Assembly: GCA_030748415.1 (NCBI GenBank)
Contig: JASMMA010000010.1
Location: 45,096-109,095, forward strand
Direction: 5' to 3'
DNA length: 64,000 nt
Source of the DNA: Planctomycetota bacterium
GTDB taxonomy: Bacteria; Planctomycetota; UBA1135
Within the stretch, counting starts at the first letter, position 1. Each line of letters starts with the position of its first letter. A program made the position numbers and the translations under genes. The notes under the pieces were generated by a model, which saw only the letters and a list, made by a program, of their open reading frames with translations, was not told the origin of the DNA and searched no databases. Positions 37,709 to 46,131 of this stretch are shown one piece after another.

Positions 37709-38580
37709 TTTCCTCCCTTTTCCGCCCTGTACTCGTTGGTCGCCCTTTTGGGATACCCGTTCGAGTGATGCCCGCGGTGGTGCTATTGACCCTTTTCCTT
37801 TTGGCAAGTGTCGCTGGTGGCCCAACCCCGCCCGCGGAAGGTTATGCCCCTGGTGCAGCGCCGGATACGAGTGGAAACTTTCTCCTCACTTTGGGCCTTC
37901 TCGCAGTGCTTGGGTTCTCATTGCTTGCCCATGAACTTTCTCACGCCCTCGTCGCCCAACGGGTTGGATACCGAGTCGTGGATATTGTCATTTGGCCTTT
38001 TGGCGGGATGGCTCGAATGGAGGGAATCGCAAGCCGCCCGCGCGCTGAGGCCAAAGTTGCCCTCGCGGGTCCCCTTGCCAACTTGGTGCTCGCCGCCCTG
38101 CTTCTTCCCTTGCCTGGAAATTTCTTCCTTTATGCCGGTGGAATGAACTTGATTCTCGGACTGGGAAATTTGATTCCTGCCTTTCCCCTTGATGGCGGCC
38201 GAGTTTTGCGCTCCTTTCTTTGTCGGCATTCGCCATTGGCCGATGCAACGCGAGCTGTTACTAGCTTTGCCAGTTGGGTCGCTGCGGGGATTCTGCTCCT
38301 AGCCGCCTCCGCGGGCTCTCTTTTTGTGGGCATTCTTTTCGCCTTGTATATCTGGTTTGTGGGTCGGATGGAACTTGTACAGGTCATTTTGCGTACCGGC
38401 CAAGCGCCTACCCTTACTCCAGGTCAGGTTTTCGCTCGCTTTTTTAAAGGGATTCAGGGAGATGGCGAAGAGCCAACAATCGAATCAGAAGTTCACCCTC
38501 CAGATTCTGATGGCGCCACCTCTGAGGAGCTCGAAAATTTCCAGGGGAATCTGGATGAGTTCTTCAAACACAAGCGATAA
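37705..38580 (+). CDS. M50-family site-2-type membrane metalloprotease
   Basis: A 291-residue integral membrane protease starting at a GTG overlapping the previous stop (GTGA). The zinc site is HELSH (76-80), and the second motif is LIPAFPLDGGRVLRS. Several hydrophobic spans lie between residues 20 and 225, followed by an acidic hydrophilic tail. The CBS domains found in many M50 relatives are absent. The TAA stop is directly adjacent to the 26-bp repeat element, so the native 3' end could have been altered by an insertion. Confidence 0.9.
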   Translation: MISSLFRPVLVGRPFGIPVRVMPAVVLLTLFLLASVAGGPTPPAEGYAPGAAPDTSGNFLLTLGLLAVLGFSLLAHELSHALVAQRVGYRVVDIVIWPFGGMARMEGIASRPRAEAKVALAGPLANLVLAALLLPLPGNFFLYAGGMNLILGLGNLIPAFPLDGGRVLRSFLCRHSPLADATRAVTSFASWVAAGILLLAASAGSLFVGILFALYIWFVGRMELVQVILRTGQAPTLTPGQVFARFFKGIQGDGEEPTIESEVHPPDSDGATSEELENFQGNLDEFFKHKR

Positions 38581-38746
38581 GACACTGACACAATCGGCTG
38601 GGTCACTTGTTCCCCAAGCCATGGCTTGAAATGGATTTAGGAACGAAAAAAGAGGAGGGCCTTGGCCACCGCCTTTTTTATGTTCTAAATAATTTAGTCG
38701 GCTGAACTTACCCAAGGTGGTGACCCAGCCGATTGTGTCAGTGTCC
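38580..38746. mobile_element. 167-bp MITE-like element with perfect 26-bp inverted ends
   Basis: The left end GACACTGACACAATCGGCTGGGTCAC (38581-38606, given here only as positions with key bases GACACTG...GGGTCAC) is matched exactly in inverted orientation at 38720-38745. The 113-base interior has no ORF and contains an A-run, GGGCC/GGCC stretch and T-run (38645-38680) that could form a terminator-like hairpin on either strand. The ends match the solo copies at 32772 and 63369. No clear target duplication is visible. It lies between the M50 gene and the sulfatase-like gene. Confidence 0.7.
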
Positions 38747-38768
38747 AGCCGAGTTATCATTCCTCCCC

Positions 38769-40718
38769 ATGTTTCGCCACTTGGTTCAATCGCTCGCATG
38801 GGGTCTCCCCATTGCACTTGCTTGGGGAGTTTTAGAAGCCTGCTGGTATTGGTGGTTTGGAGCCGCCGAAGTGGTGGGCGGCTCCCGCTTGGTCTCTTCC
38901 AGTGTGGTGATTTATTTGATTCTGGGAGTCATGGCCGCTCTTCCGATGGGCTTCCTCTTTGGCCTTCTTGAAAAGTTCCGAAAACAACCCAAATCCAGCC
39001 CGGCTTTTTACTGTTCGCTCTGGTTTTCCCTCTTCGTGGTTTTGGGGGTAGGGCTTTGGCTCAATCAAAATTGGTTGGGCGGCTCTTTAGACACAATGAG
39101 TTTGGTGGTCGATGCTGTTCTTCTCCTTTTCGGGTGGCCTCTTTTATTTCGTTTCTTTCACTCCTTGATTTCTTCCCGTTTCCCAAATCCAGAGGGGGGC
39201 GGCTCCTTTGGTTTCAAAGCAACTGCCATCTTTTTGGGCTTGGGTCTCCTGGGCATGCTGGGCCCCAACCCAACGAAGGGGGCGGCCACCCCAGCCCGAA
39301 CTATTGCCAAAGAAGCTCCGAATGTTCTTTTCTTGTTAATCGACACCCTCCGTGCCGACCATTTGAGTTGCTACGGCTATGAGCGCCCTACCTCACCAAG
39401 GCTTGACCAGCTCTCCCAAAAAGGAGTCCTTTTCGAAGAGTGCATATCGCAAGCCCCTCATACAAAACCCTCAACCGCGAGCATCCTGACATCTCTATAT
39501 CCACCTACCCATCAGGTTGAACACTTCACTTCTAGTCTTCCAGACGAAGCCAACACTCTACATGAAATTTTGCACGAAGCTGGTTGGCGAACAGCACTCA
39601 TGTCGGCAAATACATTCCTGTCTCCTACTTACGGGTTCGGTTCTGGTGTCGAACGCTTTCGCGGCTCTATTGTGAACCCTGCATTTCAACTTGCGGGTTC
39701 TGAAGTTTTCCACCGACTCCGCCGCATTTTCGTGAAAGACCTTCACTTTTGGAGAACTCCCTGGGACTTTTTGCGGTCTCTTGCCTTCTGGCCCTTTATG
39801 CCCCAAGGCAATCCATACCAACATGGCATGACCGCTGGCCAAATAAATAGTGAGTTCCTGACCTGGATGGACGATGTTCAAGAAGACCCCTGGTTTGGCT
39901 ACTTGCAGTACATGGAACCTCACGCTCCTTATGAACCCGCAAAAGAACACCAACTTTTCAACAACCCCCCCTCTCCTGATGGCGTTTGGTTCCCCTCTGG
40001 AAAAGAAACACTCTTCCTACCCTTTGTTTCCGGCCCTCAGCCCAAAGAAGGCGAGCTAGAAAACCTACTTGCCAATTATGATGCTTGCATCCACGAGGTC
40101 GATGCCCGCATTGGCGAGCTTTTGGATGAATTAGAGGAACGGGGTGAATTGGAGAACACTTTAGTGGTGGTCACATCCGATCATGGCGAAGAATTTTTTG
40201 ATCACGGTGGATGGGGGCATGGCCATTCGTTGCACAGGGAACTGATTCATGTTCCCCTGATCCTTTCTTGGCCGGGGCACCTCCCAGAAGGAGTACGCGT
40301 TTCTTCCCAAGTTCGAAGCGTGGACATTCTTCCAACCCTTTTGGCTCTTCTGGATGTTTCTTCGCCCTCAAACATTAGCGGGGCAAGCCTACCTCTGGAA
40401 GATGAGCCTTCACCTCGAGAAGGATTCTCTGAAGTTCATTGGGGGGGGCATTGGGCTCGCTCCATGCGCGGAGCATCAGGCACCCTCCTACATGCCGTGT
40501 TTCAAGGCGAAGACTCGGAACGCTTTTACTTGCCCACCGATCCTACCGAACAAAATGTAGTTGACTCTTCAAGTGAAGAGGCCCAACGCCTTGCAGAATC
40601 CTTAGAAGATGCCCACGCTCGGTTCTCTGCAAATGCAATGACTGCCTCTGAAGCTGCTGTAGATGATGCCACCAAAGAAGCCCTTTCTCATCTTGGATAC
40701 TCCGATGACGATGAATAA
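38769..40718 (+). CDS. membrane-anchored sulfatase-superfamily protein with a Thr active-site motif
   Basis: A 649-residue protein with four or five N-terminal membrane spans (about 8-170) and an alkaline phosphatase/sulfatase domain from NVLFLLIDTLRADHLSCYGY (about 185) to SDHGEEFFDHGGWGHGH. The position of the sulfatase nucleophile reads T232-K-P-S-T, not CxPxR, so formylglycine activation is impossible. Threonine at this site is found in LtaS-like and phosphoethanolamine transferases, so a transferase or phosphohydrolase is possible. The start is ATG 38769; codons upstream translate the repeat. It is cotranscribed with the PpiC-like gene. Confidence 0.82.
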   Translation: MFRHLVQSLAWGLPIALAWGVLEACWYWWFGAAEVVGGSRLVSSSVVIYLILGVMAALPMGFLFGLLEKFRKQPKSSPAFYCSLWFSLFVVLGVGLWLNQNWLGGSLDTMSLVVDAVLLLFGWPLLFRFFHSLISSRFPNPEGGGSFGFKATAIFLGLGLLGMLGPNPTKGAATPARTIAKEAPNVLFLLIDTLRADHLSCYGYERPTSPRLDQLSQKGVLFEECISQAPHTKPSTASILTSLYPPTHQVEHFTSSLPDEANTLHEILHEAGWRTALMSANTFLSPTYGFGSGVERFRGSIVNPAFQLAGSEVFHRLRRIFVKDLHFWRTPWDFLRSLAFWPFMPQGNPYQHGMTAGQINSEFLTWMDDVQEDPWFGYLQYMEPHAPYEPAKEHQLFNNPPSPDGVWFPSGKETLFLPFVSGPQPKEGELENLLANYDACIHEVDARIGELLDELEERGELENTLVVVTSDHGEEFFDHGGWGHGHSLHRELIHVPLILSWPGHLPEGVRVSSQVRSVDILPTLLALLDVSSPSNISGASLPLEDEPSPREGFSEVHWGGHWARSMRGASGTLLHAVFQGEDSERFYLPTDPTEQNVVDSSSEEAQRLAESLEDAHARFSANAMTASEAAVDDATKEALSHLGYSDDDE

Positions 40719-41580
40719 AATTTTAGCCTTAGCTCTTTTCCTGTTCGTGGCAGATTCTCTTGTTGCACAATCCGGCGGAAGGCGAACCGGCCCCCCACCT
40801 GTGATTCGGCAGGATCCAGCACCTCTGGGCGGACAAACGAAGCTCCCGAACGGCTCCCTTCCAACCTCTCTTCAAGGGCTGCCAGACCCCGCGCAAAACC
40901 TATTGGATCCGTCGCAACCTCGGCCCACCGATTCGAGGCCTGCTCCCTTTAGAACGAATCGGCCACTTCTTAAAGTTGATGGTTTTCCCATCATGTCAAG
41001 CGAACTTAATTCCTTGGTTCGCTATTACAGAAGTTTTCGGGATGGAAGCACCGACATCCTCTTAAGGGATGCCGTTCAGGCCCTCGTCCCACGCGCAGTC
41101 ATGCAGGCTCATTTTGGAACTAGCCTCCCTGAAATGGAGAAAGAAATTCAAACTGCATTAGGAAAAGTTGCAGGTCTTGAAAACTGGACTCAAGTCGTTG
41201 CTGAATTTTCTGATGACAAAGAAGACGATTCGCCAAAAGATGGGGCTTATGTCTTTGGGCGCGAGATTGCCGTTCAACCATTCGACCGTTTCTCCCACAC
41301 TCTTTCGACGGGCCAAGTATCGGCTCCATTCCTAACTGTTTATGGCTATCACTTTATTGAAGTTACTGCTTATGAACAGAAACCCGAACCCAAAGATGAC
41401 CTAACTCATGTGCGGCATATATTGGTTATGTTTCCCGAGCTAATGGAAATGGAGAAGGAAGGAAAAGACATTCGCAAAGAAATCAAACGCTTGGTTTCGG
41501 AGTGCAAGATTGAGTTGCTCGAGGATGGGCTTCAAAATATCCTTCCGCCCAAACTTCGAAGTAACTTAGTGGAACGCTAA
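40705..41580 (+). CDS. secreted parvulin-type peptidyl-prolyl isomerase (PpiC/SurA-like)
   Basis: The 291-residue product starts with a signal peptide (MTMNKILALALFLFVADSLVAQ). A Pro-rich linker follows, then a divergent helical region. The parvulin core is around residues 175-225: KDGAYVFGREIAVQPFDRF, LSTGQVSAPF and YGYHFIEV. Such proteins help outer-membrane or periplasmic proteins fold. ATG 40705 or 40711 overlaps the end of the sulfatase-like gene; the first has the better-placed GGA. Confidence 0.78.
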   Translation: MTMNKILALALFLFVADSLVAQSGGRRTGPPPVIRQDPAPLGGQTKLPNGSLPTSLQGLPDPAQNLLDPSQPRPTDSRPAPFRTNRPLLKVDGFPIMSSELNSLVRYYRSFRDGSTDILLRDAVQALVPRAVMQAHFGTSLPEMEKEIQTALGKVAGLENWTQVVAEFSDDKEDDSPKDGAYVFGREIAVQPFDRFSHTLSTGQVSAPFLTVYGYHFIEVTAYEQKPEPKDDLTHVRHILVMFPELMEMEKEGKDIRKEIKRLVSECKIELLEDGLQNILPPKLRSNLVER

Positions 41581-41586
41581 GAACCG

Positions 41587-42111
41587 CTATTCTTCAACAG
41601 GTTCCAGGCGCACCATCGGGGCACCACTTTCAACGGCCTGGCCTTCCTCCACCGAGATTTCACAAACTCGGCCGCCTTGCTCAGTAACAACCTCGTTCTG
41701 CATCTTCATGGCTTCGAGGACAAGGAGCGCGCCCCCTGGTTCGAGCACATCTCCAACGGAAGCATTTATTTCAACAACCAGTCCGGGCATCTGTGCTTTC
41801 ACAGATTCAGCCTTTCCACCTGCGGCATCAGAAAGTTCACTTGCTGCTCTTTCCCGTTCATCCAGAACCTGAAAATGCCAGCGACCTCCAGCAATGCCAA
41901 CATGCAAGTCTGTTGGGTCGCCGTTTTGTTCAATACTGGCGGCATAGGTTTCGTGGTCGAGCCCAATTGTGTATTGGCCTAAGCGATCCACGCTTGAGAT
42001 ATCCGCCTCAATCGTTTTCCCATTTACTTTGATTTCGTACCGCCCGCTTCCAAGGTCTTCCAAGTTAAGTTCGACTTGGTAGCCATCCATACCTTCAACG
42101 AAATACTTCAT
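41587..42111 (-). CDS. biotin carboxyl carrier subunit of an acyl-CoA carboxylase
   Basis: The 174-residue protein has an unspecialised N-terminal domain and a biotinyl domain near the C-terminus. The biotin lysine is K136 in VLEAMKMQNE, preceded by the usual MPGLVVEI. It accepts carboxylate from the biotin carboxylase encoded just upstream. The ATG at 42111 overlaps its stop (ATGA). In context with the carboxyltransferase and epimerase, a propionyl-CoA carboxylase is likely. Confidence 0.9.
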   Translation of the reverse strand: MKYFVEGMDGYQVELNLEDLGSGRYEIKVNGKTIEADISSVDRLGQYTIGLDHETYAASIEQNGDPTDLHVGIAGGRWHFQVLDERERAASELSDAAGGKAESVKAQMPGLVVEINASVGDVLEPGGALLVLEAMKMQNEVVTEQGGRVCEISVEEGQAVESGAPMVRLEPVEE

Positions 42112-43631
42112 CGGACAGAGCCTCCACGCATTTGCGAGCGGCGGCCAGCGGAAACCCAAGGATCTTGTCCGCCACTGGAACTGCTACTGGGCCGTATCGC
42201 TTGGCGCTTGGCCTCATGGTGGCGATGGAGTGCCGCAATGATGGCGGCAGGCTCGCGATACGAGTGGTCTGGGGTGCGGCCATTCTCCATCATGCTTTCC
42301 AGTGTGCTTGTGTCGTATTTTCCAGACTGAAACTCATCCGAAGAGAGCACTTCTAGGGCAATGTTCGCGGACGTGGTTAGGCCGCCGACATAGAGCTCCC
42401 GAAGCATTCGTTCCATTCTCCGTATCGCATGGGCTCGCGAAGGACCGGTCGAAATCAACTTCGCCAACATGGAATCGTAGTAAGGAGTTACCTCCATTCC
42501 ACGGTAAAGGGCAGAATCCACACGAACGCCAGGCCCACCAGGCAAACGAAGATTGTTCACCTTTCCAATTGAAGGCAAAAACCCTTTCTCAGGGTCTTCC
42601 GCGTTTAGCCTCACCTCAATAGAGTGCCCGCGAGGTTCATCAAAACTCTCGAAAGGCAACTCTTCTCCAGCTGCAGTGCGCAACATCCATTCAATGAGGT
42701 CAATACCGTAAACTTCTTCGGTAATTCCATGCTCTACTTGGATTCGAGTGTTCATTTCCAAGAAATAAAACTCGCCTCGCGACCACAAAAATTCGACTGT
42801 GCCGGCAGTCACATAATCAACTGCCTTTGCGGCGGCAACGGCGGCTTCCCCCATTTTGCGCCGCATTTCCAAATCAACAACGGGGCATGGAGATTCTTCA
42901 ATGAGCTTTTGGTGTCGCCGCTGAATCGAACACTCGCGTTCGCCAACAAAAATAACTTTGCCACTCCGATCGCCTAGAACTTGAACCTCAACGTGCCGAG
43001 GCTCTTCTACAAACTTCTCAACATACATTCGGCCATCGCCAAATGCTGATGTTGCTTCCCCGCTTGCAGTATTGAAAGCAGACTCCATCTCATCGGGTTG
43101 GCGGACGATTCGGATTCCTTTTCCACCGCCGCCAGCCGACGCTTTCAACATCACGGGGTACCCAATTCCCTCGGCAGTAGTGGCGGCGGCTTCAGCATTA
43201 ATCGATGGTTCCGTTGCACCGGGTACCACCGGAACACCAGCGGCAACCATGGCTTGGCGGGAGGAAAGCTTGTCCCCCATAACTTTCATGGCATGCGGCG
43301 ATGGACCCACAAAGCAAATGCCTGCATCGGTCACTGCTTGGGCAAACTCACCATTTTCAGCGAGGAAACCAAAGCCAGGGTGAATGGCATCCGCCCCACA
43401 CTGCTTGGCAATTTCCAAAATTGCATCACCTCGAAGATAGGACTCAGCTGGTGTTTTACCCCCCAAGGAATAAGCTTCATCAGAATAACGAACATGCAAA
43501 GCTTGGCGGTCAGGCTCGGAGTAAACAGCAACCGTTCGCACTCCAAGCTCGCGGCAGGTTCGCAAAATCCGAACCGCAATCTCGCCGCGGTTGGCAATAA
43601 GAAGCTTTTTAAAAGGTGGGGCTTCGCTCAT
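42108..43631 (-). CDS. biotin carboxylase subunit
   Basis: The 507-residue ATP-grasp enzyme carboxylates biotin using bicarbonate and ATP. Signatures are LLIANRGEIAVRILRTCRELG at the start, the glycine-rich KASAGGGGKGIR and EMNTRIQVEHGITEEVYGIDL. About 50 C-terminal residues beyond the core, rich in Ser and Arg, are unlike typical accC. The BCCP is encoded separately just downstream. It follows the carboxyltransferase gene by six bases. Confidence 0.93.
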   Translation of the reverse strand: MSEAPPFKKLLIANRGEIAVRILRTCRELGVRTVAVYSEPDRQALHVRYSDEAYSLGGKTPAESYLRGDAILEIAKQCGADAIHPGFGFLAENGEFAQAVTDAGICFVGPSPHAMKVMGDKLSSRQAMVAAGVPVVPGATEPSINAEAAATTAEGIGYPVMLKASAGGGGKGIRIVRQPDEMESAFNTASGEATSAFGDGRMYVEKFVEEPRHVEVQVLGDRSGKVIFVGERECSIQRRHQKLIEESPCPVVDLEMRRKMGEAAVAAAKAVDYVTAGTVEFLWSRGEFYFLEMNTRIQVEHGITEEVYGIDLIEWMLRTAAGEELPFESFDEPRGHSIEVRLNAEDPEKGFLPSIGKVNNLRLPGGPGVRVDSALYRGMEVTPYYDSMLAKLISTGPSRAHAIRRMERMLRELYVGGLTTSANIALEVLSSDEFQSGKYDTSTLESMMENGRTPDHSYREPAAIIAALHRHHEAKRQAIRPSSSSSGGQDPWVSAGRRSQMRGGSVR

Positions 43632-43637
43632 ACTGAC

Positions 43638-45185
43638 TTAGAGGGGAATCGAACCGTGCTTCTTTGGTGGATTGGTATCGCGTTTCGTTCTGAGCAATTC
43701 CATGGCCCGAATGAGGCGAGCACGAGTCTCAGAGGGACGAATAACATCATCCACATACCCCCTTTCCGCTGCAACAATCGGGTTGGCAAACCGCTCTTCG
43801 TATTCCTCAATCTTTTCAGCTTCTTTCGCTGCTGGGTCCTCAGCAGAGGATATTTCTTTCCGGAAAATAATCTTGGCAGCTCCCTCTGCACCCATAACAG
43901 CAATTTGCGCTGTCGGCCAAGCCACATTGTAATCGCCACGAATATGCTTGGATGAAAGAACGCAATAAGCTCCGCCGTATGCCTTTCGAGTAATTACAGT
44001 GAGCTTGGGAACTGTGGCCTCACAATAGGCATAAAGAAGTTTTGCGCCATGTCGAATAATTCCACCATGCTCTTGAGAAGTTCCCGGCATGAAACCAGGG
44101 ACATCTTCAAAGGTCAGAATTGGAATATTGAAAGCATCGCAAAACCGAATCAGGCGCGCTGCTTTTACACTCGCATCAATATCCAACACACCAGCCAATA
44201 CCGCCGGCTGGTTCGCAATAATGCCGACACTCCTGCCACCTAATCGAGCTAACCCACAAACGATATTCCGGGCATAGGCCTCCTGAACTTCAAGGAAATC
44301 CCCGTCATCCACGATGGGCAGGATTGCTTTCTTAATGTCATATGGTTGGTTTGGAGACTCCGGAACCAACGAGTCCAACTCGGGAGATTTCCTTTGGGCA
44401 GGATCATCCGTGTTCTTTTGAGGAGAATCATCTGCATTGTTTTGAGGAAGAAACGAAAGCAACCGCCGAATACGGGCCATGCATTCTGCATCGTCGGAAC
44501 AAGTGAAGTGGCTAACACCCGAAACGGATTCATGAACAGTCGCGCCACCCAAATCTTCGGAAGTTACATCTTCGTGGGTTACCGTTTTCACAACATCAGG
44601 TCCGGTGATATGCATATAAGAACTGCCGTCCACCATGAAAATAAAGTCCGTCAATGCAGGAGAATAAACTGCACCTCCGGCACATGGGCCAAGGATTGCG
44701 GAAATTTGAGGTACAACCCCTGAAGCCAAAGTGTTCCGCAAAAAGATGTCCGAGTAACCCGCAAGAGAAACAACTCCCTCTTGAATTCGCGCCCCCCCAG
44801 AATCATTGAGGCCAATAATGGGGATTCCAAGCTTTATGGCTAAATCCATCAAAGTGCAAATCTTTTGCGCGTATGCTTCACTTAATGAACCGCCAAAAAC
44901 GGTAAAGTCTTGAGAGTAAACAGCAACTGGGCGACCATCGATACTCCCGGTACCGGTAACAACTCCATCGCCGGGAATTTTCTGGTCAGCCATTCCAAAA
45001 TTGGCACAGCGATGAGTTACAAGTGCACCGATTTCCTCAAAACTTCCTTGATCTAACAAAAGGTCAATGCGCTCCCGGGCAGTCAAGCGGCCTTTGGCGT
45101 GTTGGGCATCGATTCGTTTTTGTCCACCACCCAGAACAGCTGCCTCACGCAACTCATCCAATCGTTTAACAATGTCTTTAGTCAT
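43638..45185 (-). CDS. pccB: acyl-CoA carboxylase carboxyltransferase, propionyl-CoA type
   Basis: The 515-residue fused carboxyltransferase has both crotonase-like halves: [19 protein letters not shown] and [13 protein letters not shown] in the first half, and [22 protein letters not shown] and [15 protein letters not shown] in the second. The C-terminal region ends [14 protein letters not shown]. It transfers CO2 from carboxybiotin to propionyl-CoA (or a related acyl-CoA). The stop of the epimerase gene overlaps its start (ATGA), which supports the methylmalonyl route. Confidence 0.93.
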   Translation of the reverse strand: MTKDIVKRLDELREAAVLGGGQKRIDAQHAKGRLTARERIDLLLDQGSFEEIGALVTHRCANFGMADQKIPGDGVVTGTGSIDGRPVAVYSQDFTVFGGSLSEAYAQKICTLMDLAIKLGIPIIGLNDSGGARIQEGVVSLAGYSDIFLRNTLASGVVPQISAILGPCAGGAVYSPALTDFIFMVDGSSYMHITGPDVVKTVTHEDVTSEDLGGATVHESVSGVSHFTCSDDAECMARIRRLLSFLPQNNADDSPQKNTDDPAQRKSPELDSLVPESPNQPYDIKKAILPIVDDGDFLEVQEAYARNIVCGLARLGGRSVGIIANQPAVLAGVLDIDASVKAARLIRFCDAFNIPILTFEDVPGFMPGTSQEHGGIIRHGAKLLYAYCEATVPKLTVITRKAYGGAYCVLSSKHIRGDYNVAWPTAQIAVMGAEGAAKIIFRKEISSAEDPAAKEAEKIEEYEERFANPIVAAERGYVDDVIRPSETRARLIRAMELLRTKRDTNPPKKHGSIPL

Positions 45186-45595
45186 TCTTCGCCACCTTCA
45201 ACAAATTCGGTGAGAACGCCGCCGGTGCTCTTAGGGTGAACAAAGGCAATGTTGGTGCCATGGGCACCACTTCGAGGTTTAGAATCAATCATGCGCGCGC
45301 CGGCGGATTCTGTTTCTTGAATGGCGGCTGAGCAGTCACGAACCGCAAGCGCCAAGTGATGCAGACCAGGACCATTTTTCTCGAGCCAAGCCTGAATGGG
45401 AGTCTCGGAACTTAAGGGGCAAACCAGCTCCACACGCGTTTTTCCGGCGTACATCATTTGGATTTCTACACCTTGGTCATCAACGACCTCCCGCTTACCC
45501 TCGCGCAACCCCAAACGGTCGCGCCACACCTCAAGAGCAGCATCGAGATCTTCCACAACGATGGCGATGTGATCAATTCCTTGGATTTGGTTCAT
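45182..45595 (-). CDS. mce: methylmalonyl-CoA epimerase
   Basis: A 137-residue VOC-fold enzyme that converts (S)- to (R)-methylmalonyl-CoA. It has the metal-binding [15 protein letters not shown], a Glu in [18 protein letters not shown] and the C-terminal [10 protein letters not shown] chose the ATG at 45595 ([10 protein letters not shown]); the frame is open 29 codons upstream through the intergenic region without homology. It is the first gene of the carboxylase operon, divergent from a thioesterase. Confidence 0.93.
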   Translation of the reverse strand: MNQIQGIDHIAIVVEDLDAALEVWRDRLGLREGKREVVDDQGVEIQMMYAGKTRVELVCPLSSETPIQAWLEKNGPGLHHLALAVRDCSAAIQETESAGARMIDSKPRSGAHGTNIAFVHPKSTGGVLTEFVEGGEE

Positions 45596-45657
45596 GGCGG
45601 GGGCGGAGAACGACTCCGAAGGCGAAGTATAGATGTGCGAGGCTAGAGTATCGCCGC

Positions 45658-46083
45658 ATGGATGCCCCCACCGTCCCCCCATCTGAAGAGCTCACATTCC
45701 GTTGCACCGTCCAAACTCGCTGGTCTGATGAGGACAAGGTCGGGGTTGTGAATAATGCCGTGTTTCTAAATCTCCTAGAAGAGGCACGATTTCAATATTT
45801 TCAGGATTTGGGTCTTTACGAAAAAAAAGCTGGTTTTGGGTTTCTACTTGGGCAAACAAATATCCGTTTCCTTTCTCCTGCTCATGGACCCGCCCAACTC
45901 ACCGTTGAAATGGCGACAACCCATGTTGGCAACCGCTCTTTCCACCAGGCATACCGGGTTCTGGATTCATCTGGCCTCCCCCTTGCTGAGGCGGAAGCCG
46001 CCATGGTTTGGTGGGACTCCAAAACAAAATCAACAGCTGACACGCCGGATGTCTTCCGCCAAGCCATGGCCTCAACTTCCTGA
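45658..46083 (+). CDS. 4HBT-type acyl-CoA thioesterase
   Basis: A 141-residue hot-dog-fold hydrolase of the YbgC/4-hydroxybenzoyl-CoA thioesterase group. The active region reads RWSDEDKVGVVNNAVFLNLLEEAR (positions 21-44), including the conserved DxDxxGxVNN pattern. It is divergent from the propionyl-CoA carboxylase operon, with 62 bases between starts, and could release CoA from related acyl-CoAs. The natural substrate cannot be read from the sequence. Confidence 0.85.
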   Translation: MDAPTVPPSEELTFRCTVQTRWSDEDKVGVVNNAVFLNLLEEARFQYFQDLGLYEKKAGFGFLLGQTNIRFLSPAHGPAQLTVEMATTHVGNRSFHQAYRVLDSSGLPLAEAEAAMVWWDSKTKSTADTPDVFRQAMASTS

Positions 46084-46131
46084 CCCTTTACCGCTTCGGT
46101 ATCCTGCTCAAAAACCTACTCGGTCAATCTC

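Noticed and set aside
37705..38580. M50 gene truncated by the repeat element
   Set aside because: The stop abuts the element, but both zinc motifs are present and the acidic tail ends plausibly; truncation cannot be shown without relatives.
38580..38746. CRISPR array
   Set aside because: Only two copies, in inverted orientation and 113 bases apart; no regular direct repeats or cas genes are present.
38733..40718. Sulfatase-like gene starting at 38733 (MCQCPAELSFLP)
   Set aside because: These codons translate the 26-bp repeat; ATG 38769 begins the first membrane span. The same applies to 63382 for the RmlD-like gene.
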